A model generated the notes under the pieces. It was not told the origin of the DNA. It did no database searches and was given only the letters and a program-made list of their open reading frames with translations. DNA of 64,000 nucleotides from Temnopleurus reevesii (taxonomy: Eukaryota > Echinodermata > Echinoidea > Temnopleuroida > Temnopleuridae), in NCBI GenBank assembly GCA_036244855.1, contig BQKZ01000695.1, forward strand, positions 50,859 to 114,858, in the 5' to 3' direction. Each line of letters starts with the position of its first letter. Position 1 is the first letter of the stretch. This document shows positions 60,801 to 64,000 of this stretch, one piece after another. The position numbers were made by a program, and so were the translations under genes.

Positions 60801-61980
60801 CGAGTCATCCCTCTAAGGATAGACCTCCTGTCTGACAAGAGCGAGATGGAGACAGCAAAATGGAGACGTGAAACCAGCTACACAAAATAGAACACTAACG
60901 GAGGACAAATGGTAAGAATACATGCACAATACTACCTGTTGTATAATGGGCGAGTCATCTCTCTCTGCATAAACCTCCTGTCGGACGAGAGCGAGATGTA
61001 GACTGGTGTCGCCATCCTCATCCTCTGCCGACACCTCAGCTCCCTTTGAGATGAGAAGCTCAATCACGTTGGTGTGGCCTTGGCCTGCTGCTAGGATGAG
61101 GGGCGTCTGACGGCGGTTGTTCCGAACATTCACATCGCCATGACCCTGTCATTGGGGAGGAAAAATAATGACGATTGTCAGTATAAGCTCAAGGTTGTTG
61201 AGAACTAGGAGTTCGATTAAGAGAGTGTGCAGTCTGGCTGCAAGAATAAAAGGTATTTGACAGCAGTTGTTACAAACCTTATTCTAATTTGGAATATAAA
61301 ATTTGAGCAGGATGAAAAGAATGATATACAATACTATTAAAGCAAAAGTCGCTGTTGTACACAATCGACCTTCATACACAGATTCCTTAGCCCTTACTTC
61401 TGTGCTAAGGTAAACAACACAGGTCATCTCTATTGAAGGTTGGCCACTATTGAAAGGGGGTTATTACAGACATATGGCAGCTGTGACAAATTGATTGCAC
61501 AGTAAAAATCTGCTTATTTAATCTTTAAGTTCAAAGACATGTAGTTAATCATGCATCCCCAGGCCCATATGGTACATGTAAAAGTGTTACAGGAAAGCAA
61601 TGTTTGTGTGCTAAGGATGCCCTTGTCAGATGTAGATCTTATTATATGAAAGTTTATACAAAAGTAGGGAACAATGATACACCCAATAATCATTTCCATT
61701 CTAAATATTATCAACAAGCTCATATAAACAGTAAAAATATACATATAGGATGACCAGCAAACCTGGGTTGTGATTCATGAAGCTGTGCATAGATCTACGC
61801 ACGAATGTACGAAAGAATGGTGATACTATCTTCAGTGCAATTAAGCGCCAGCATTTATCTTTGAGAGCGAGAAAGGATCACCAGTCGTTCGTACAGTTGT
61901 GCATAGAACTAAGCACAACTTTATGAAACCCAAACCAGAACTCTGACAGCCACTGCTACTTGTTAGTAACCTTTGAGTAC

Positions 61981-62011
<31 letters not shown>

Positions 62012-63850
62012 TAAAAAAACATACAGAAATATCTGAAAGAACAAATAGACAAATCACAAACCTGAACAAGAAGAGTCTCAGCGACATCTCTGTGGCCATT
62101 GAGCGCTGCAAGATGAAGGGCTGCATAACCATCATCTTTCTTCAAATTCACCAACTGTCTTGCTTTTAAAACCAGTTTTTCAGTTGCACTGCAAAAGGCA
62201 AAAATATATGACATTTTTATATTTTTTAGGATAACTAAGACAACGACTGGTCAAAATATTTATAAAATACAGATACCAATATTGAGATATTAGTCCTAGA
62301 TCTTGAAAAATAATATCTTCACAAGAATAAGGTGTGGTAAGAAATCACCCGAGTCACGTATTTATTGCATGAAGCCCAATGAAAAAACATGAAAATAAAT
62401 ATTTCAAAATGTAGATGAAAAGAAATATTTATTTGTTAAACAAAGCAATATTCATTAATAATTGGCATATATAGAGTACCAATCTCTATCTAGAGGGTGT
62501 TGCTACAAAAACTGCAAATCAATAGGAAATTGAAACCTGCATTTTCAGTCGCACACGTTCTGTGCCCCGTAACATAAAGGTTTGCGATAAATCGCTATTT
62601 GAGTTTGCGATCAATTGCAAACTTTAGTACATGATTTGCCATAGTCTTGCGATTGAGATTAGCAATCAATCGCAAACCTTTATGTTACGGGGCCCTGGGC
62701 TTCTGACAAGATGTGCATGAAATAATCATTTTGATTGGCATGTAAAGACAAACTGCACCTTGTGATCAATTGCAACTTTGTAGCAACAACCTGCTAGAAT
62801 GGTTGGTCTACATTCATCCACCATAACAATTTTCTCCTACTAGAACCTAATTCGAACCTGGCAGACAGTGGCAAATGTGGATGTGATTCTTCCAAAGGGA
62901 ATTAGTGTCCTAATATCGTCCCTTTGGAGCCAGAAAGGCGCTATCACTGTAAACGGTGATTGAAGCGAGTGACCTTCTTGCATTACGCTGACTATGTGAT
63001 GGAGTAAAAAATGAAACTTACTACTTGTTGCCCTTTAGGGCAGCATGATGGAGAACGTTGAACCCTCTGCGATTCTTGAGACTCAGGTCAGCTCCATGAG
63101 CCTCGACAAGAAGATCAATGATGTCACGATTGTCCTTGGCGATGGCATCGTGGAGTGCTGTATCACCATACAGGTCCTACAAAATGAAATGGAAACTTAT
63201 GTAAGAGAAAAAATATCACTAATGCAAGGGCCCAAATGAAACTGACAAAGGCTTCAATCTACATCTAAATAGAAGTTGAATACTAATACCGATAATTGAA
63301 AGTCAACTTCCTCCTATCACAACACAATGAGTCAAGCAACCTTGATTCCCTTCATTGATTATGCAATATACTTGATGATTTACATTTGATAATTGTTCTT
63401 AAAAAGCGTGAGGTTATCAAGTGGTACCCTAAATACCATTTTCAAGGTTCCCTGCATTTCATGAAAACAATGTCATCTCAGTTTTTACCAAAATTCCCCT
63501 CAAAGTAAATCAAATGTGATGTGCTTTCACATCAAAATCTATTTCACCAAATTGAACCTAAAATATATGCATAATTGCCAAATAAAAACTGTTATTATAT
63601 TTCTGTCATTATCTTTCTAACAAAAATGTGTAAAAAGAAGAACTAAATATCTACAAAAACCCGTAATTTCTCATAATTTGGAAGATTTCTTACCTGTAAG
63701 TTAGCATTACATCTGTGCCGCAGAAGGACCCTGACACAATCCACAAAGCCTTTGTTGACAGCTACATGAAGACTGCTACAATTTCCCTTATTGACAACGT
63801 TCATGTCGGCATTTTTACTGATTAGGTACTCTGCAACATCTGGTTGTTTA
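54468..63850 (-). CDS. mib2: mind bomb-type E3 ubiquitin ligase (MIB2-like), 3' eleven exons
   Basis: Eleven exons joined in one frame give about 594 residues and a stop: 63850-63694, 63176-63022, 62188-62062, 61145-60936, 59425-59250, 58726-58632, 58238-57994, 57247-57139, 56502-56437, 55628-55506, 54790-54468. Mind bomb proteins ubiquitinate Delta/Serrate-type ligands and promote their endocytosis, which activates Notch in neighbours. Seen: ankyrin repeats ([33 protein letters not shown]), a basic linker, three C3HC4 RINGs and an Ser-rich spacer between RING2 and RING3. The ankyrin part looks closer to MIB2, yet three RINGs are as in MIB1, so the paralogue is uncertain. The N-terminal Mib/Herc2 and ZZ domains must lie right of the window. 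Three exons have tandem partial copies next to them. Confidence 0.92.
54812..54902. repeat. AAT microsatellite just upstream of the terminal exon
   Basis: About 28 AAT triplets (plus strand), ending some 20 bp before the exon acceptor. On the gene strand this is a (TTA)n tract in the region of the branch point. Confidence 0.95.
54903..54965. mobile_element. SINE tail fragment
   Basis: TCTTATATAGCATACTTTCC and GATGCTCAATGCGCTCAGAA next to the AAT repeat resemble the 3' end of the SINE at 48478, with the microsatellite as its tail. Fragmentary. Confidence 0.45.
55506..55628 (-). CDS. mib2: mind bomb exon: Ser-rich spacer
   Basis: Phase 1 on both sides. Encodes [20 protein letters not shown] followed by a second Ser run and [12 protein letters not shown]. 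The Ser runs come from TCC/TCA/TCG triplets. The acceptor is CCCCAACCAG; another AG nearby could be used, so the 5' edge is less sure than the rest. Confidence 0.75.
56437..56502 (-). CDS. mib2: mind bomb exon: second half of RING2
   Basis: The 66 nt exon encodes [20 protein letters not shown]. Together with the preceding exon it completes the finger (CRGC, then CRAC). The intron therefore cuts RING2 between its second and third ligand groups. Donor GTAAGT is perfect. Confidence 0.88.
57139..57247 (-). CDS. mib2: mind bomb exon: first half of RING2
   Basis: Encodes [20 protein letters not shown] then [15 protein letters not shown]. It matches the KIEECVVCSDKKA.VLFQPCGH pattern of mind bomb RING2. 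Ends in phase 1 before GTAAGG. Confidence 0.92.
57299..57580 (+). mobile_element. tRNA-derived SINE, copy 2
   Basis: Starts TGTGGAGGCATTGTGGTGTA, has a box B-like GGTTCCAATCCC, then CAGGTGAGGTGAATGGGTACC-type body sequence (shown in part: GGTGAGGTGAATGGGTACC), and ends in ATTATTATTATTG. Opposite orientation to the copy at 48478 and inside a mind bomb intron. Confidence 0.85.
57787..57921 (-). pseudogene. decayed tandem copy of the RING1 exon
   Basis: Minus strand: [13 protein letters not shown], then a stop where the real exon has CQFK, then frameshifted remains of the [12 protein letters not shown] part and CTGCAATCTTCCAAAAATG. The donor GT after the last codon is lost. The copied unit includes the CT-rich intron sequence after the exon, so about 210 bp was duplicated. 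Confidence 0.88.
57994..58238 (-). CDS. mib2: mind bomb exon: Pro-rich linker and RING1
   Basis: Starts in phase 1 after CCTTTGCAG. A Pro/Ala-rich linker ([14 protein letters not shown]) leads to RING1: [30 protein letters not shown]. All ligands are present. Ends in phase 0 at AAG|GTATGT. Confidence 0.93.
58632..58726 (-). CDS. mib2: mind bomb exon: basic linker
   Basis: Encodes [20 protein letters not shown] and [11 protein letters not shown]. The RRRRSAS run could be a phosphorylation or nuclear-type basic site, which is only a guess. Flanked by TTCCAACAG and GTAAAA. Phases 2 and 1 fit both neighbours. Confidence 0.85.
59250..59425 (-). CDS. mib2: mind bomb exon: last ankyrin-like segment
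   Basis: Encodes [20 protein letters not shown], then [20 protein letters not shown]. This corresponds to the ACFL...GAD...N..G.SPLDL segment just before the RING part in the family. Acceptor CTTCGCAG, donor GTAGGA. Confidence 0.9.
59535..60935 (-). repeat. tandem partial copies of the ankyrin exon 3' end
   Basis: The last part of exon 60936-61145, with its splice donor and about 70 bp of following intron, is repeated at about 59535-59600, 59654-59740, 59810-59875, 59942-60010 and 60786-60855. The 59654 copy still reads open ([20 protein letters not shown]) up to CAACAG|GTAGTG. The 60786 copy has a stop. Units are about 130-156 bp apart, except where 60045-60780 is inserted. Confidence 0.88.
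60045..60780. mobile_element. insert within the exon-repeat array
   Basis: About 735 bp unlike the array. Its right part holds an inverted repeat: AAGTATATTGGAATTATA (60627-60644) and TATAATTCCAATATACTTTC (60734-60753), with an inner GGGAGCTTCGCCCC hairpin and GGGCTGGCA / TGCCAGCC. The left limit is approximate. Probably a transposed element; family not recognised. Confidence 0.55.
60936..61145 (-). CDS. mib2: mind bomb exon: ankyrin repeats
   Basis: Seventy codons, phase 0 at both ends: [20 protein letters not shown], then [20 protein letters not shown], then [20 protein letters not shown]. This matches the MIB ankyrin region (V..RN...Q.PL.LA, AEDE.GDT.LH.AL). Its 3' third is the source of the downstream repeat array. 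Confidence 0.93.
61146..61767 (-). other. mind bomb intron, nothing recognised
   Basis: AT-rich intron sequence without visible elements. Confidence 0.6.
61768..61935. mobile_element. MITE-like palindrome in mind bomb intron
   Basis: Left GGGTTGTGATTCATGAAGCT and right AACTTTATGAAACCCAAACC pair loosely. GTGCATAGATCTACGCAC / GTGCATAGAACTAAGCAC and a GGTGATACT / GATCACC pair lie inside. Related to the 46437-46503 element (CATAAAGCGATGCGTAGATC). Confidence 0.65.
62062..62188 (-). CDS. mib2: mind bomb exon: ankyrin repeat
   Basis: Encodes [20 protein letters not shown] and [20 protein letters not shown]. The [19 protein letters not shown] segment is highly typical of mind bomb proteins. Acceptor CCTTTTGCAG, donor GTTTGT. 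Confidence 0.94.
62492..62791. mobile_element. family C element split by a family D insert
   Basis: The outer halves (AGAGGGTGTTGCTACAAAA ... CACACGTTCTG and TTCTGACAAGATGTGCATGA ... TTGTAGCAACAACC) together match family C. Family D at 62564-62694 interrupts them. TTCTG on both sides may be the target duplication. Confidence 0.8.
62564..62694. mobile_element. MITE-like palindrome, family D, nested copy
   Basis: GCCCCGTAACATAAAGGTTT and AAACCTTTATGTTACGGGGC form near-perfect arms, with CGATAAATCGCTATTTG-type inner sequence. Confidence 0.9.
63022..63176 (-). CDS. mib2: mind bomb exon: ankyrin repeats
   Basis: Encodes [20 protein letters not shown], then [20 protein letters not shown], then [10 protein letters not shown]. 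Two possible donors occur, GTAGTA and GTAAGT. The GTAAGT choice (end at 63022) keeps the family's spacing to the next exon. Confidence 0.94.
63694..63850 (-). CDS. mib2: mind bomb exon: ankyrin repeats
   Basis: First recognised exon from the 5' side: [20 protein letters not shown], then [20 protein letters not shown] and HRCNANLQ. Acceptor CCTTATACAG, donor GTAAGA, starting with one base of a split codon. The preceding exon is beyond the right edge. Confidence 0.92.
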
Positions 63851-64000
63851 CTGTATAAGGAAAATACAATGATTCATAAAAATAGTTTTACATGGTACAC
63901 AAGAAGCTTGTGTTTGATAAAGAAAATATGTTCAGTCAACTCTGTTTAACCCTATTTTAACTGGGCTTTTTCAGACCAAGTTTATACTGGGGGGGGGGGG
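63851..64000 (-). other. mind bomb intron up to the window edge
   Basis: Intron sequence; the last ten bases are a run of G at the window end. Confidence 0.6.

Noticed and set aside
61963..62061. Extension of an ankyrin frame into a poly-T tract
   Set aside because: It passes the donor GTTTGT and becomes a Phe run from (T)n, so it is intron.

Overview
The window looks like AT-rich nuclear DNA from a marine invertebrate deuterostome, most likely a sea urchin. Reasons: spliced animal genes with GT/AG introns, dense short palindromic (MITE-like) elements, tRNA-derived SINEs with short-repeat tails, many microsatellites, and several places where two near-identical copies of one segment lie side by side at an assembly N, as happens when two divergent haplotypes are both kept. 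The species call is inference from style and is not proven.

Two spliced genes can be supported. On the + strand the 3' half of a Hairy/Enhancer-of-split (HES) repressor gene spans about 4420-10450. It has one exon with the end of the bHLH domain and one long terminal exon with the Orange domain and a C-terminal WRPW. On the - strand the 3' half of a mind bomb-type E3 ubiquitin ligase gene runs from the right edge to 54468. It has eleven in-frame exons encoding ankyrin repeats and three RING fingers. HES proteins are classical nuclear effectors of Notch signalling, and mind bomb ligases ubiquitinate Notch ligands in the sending cell, so the window holds two parts of one pathway in convergent orientation about 44 kb apart. 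The 5' parts of both genes lie outside the window or were not found.

Layout: 1-4419 upstream or 5' intron of HES with three MITE-like elements; 4420-10450 HES; 10451-17200 probable 3' UTR, nested palindromic elements and microsatellites; 17200-30000 repeats, a 554-bp gap, a large inverted-repeat element and a minisatellite; 30000-45000 old LINE fragments, tandem repeats, a 985-bp gap and a duplicated 1.7-kb block; 45300-47000 a long CAC/CAT tract and a cluster of palindromes; 47000-51300 AT-rich DNA with one SINE; 51300-54470 duplicated blocks with extra copies of the last RING; 54468-64000 the mind bomb gene.

The most unusual feature is the mind bomb locus. Three different exons (an ankyrin exon, the RING1 exon and the terminal RING3 exon) have each been partly copied in tandem beside the original. 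The RING3 copies differ in number between two blocks that look like alternative haplotypes. No CRISPR array, operon or rRNA gene was seen.
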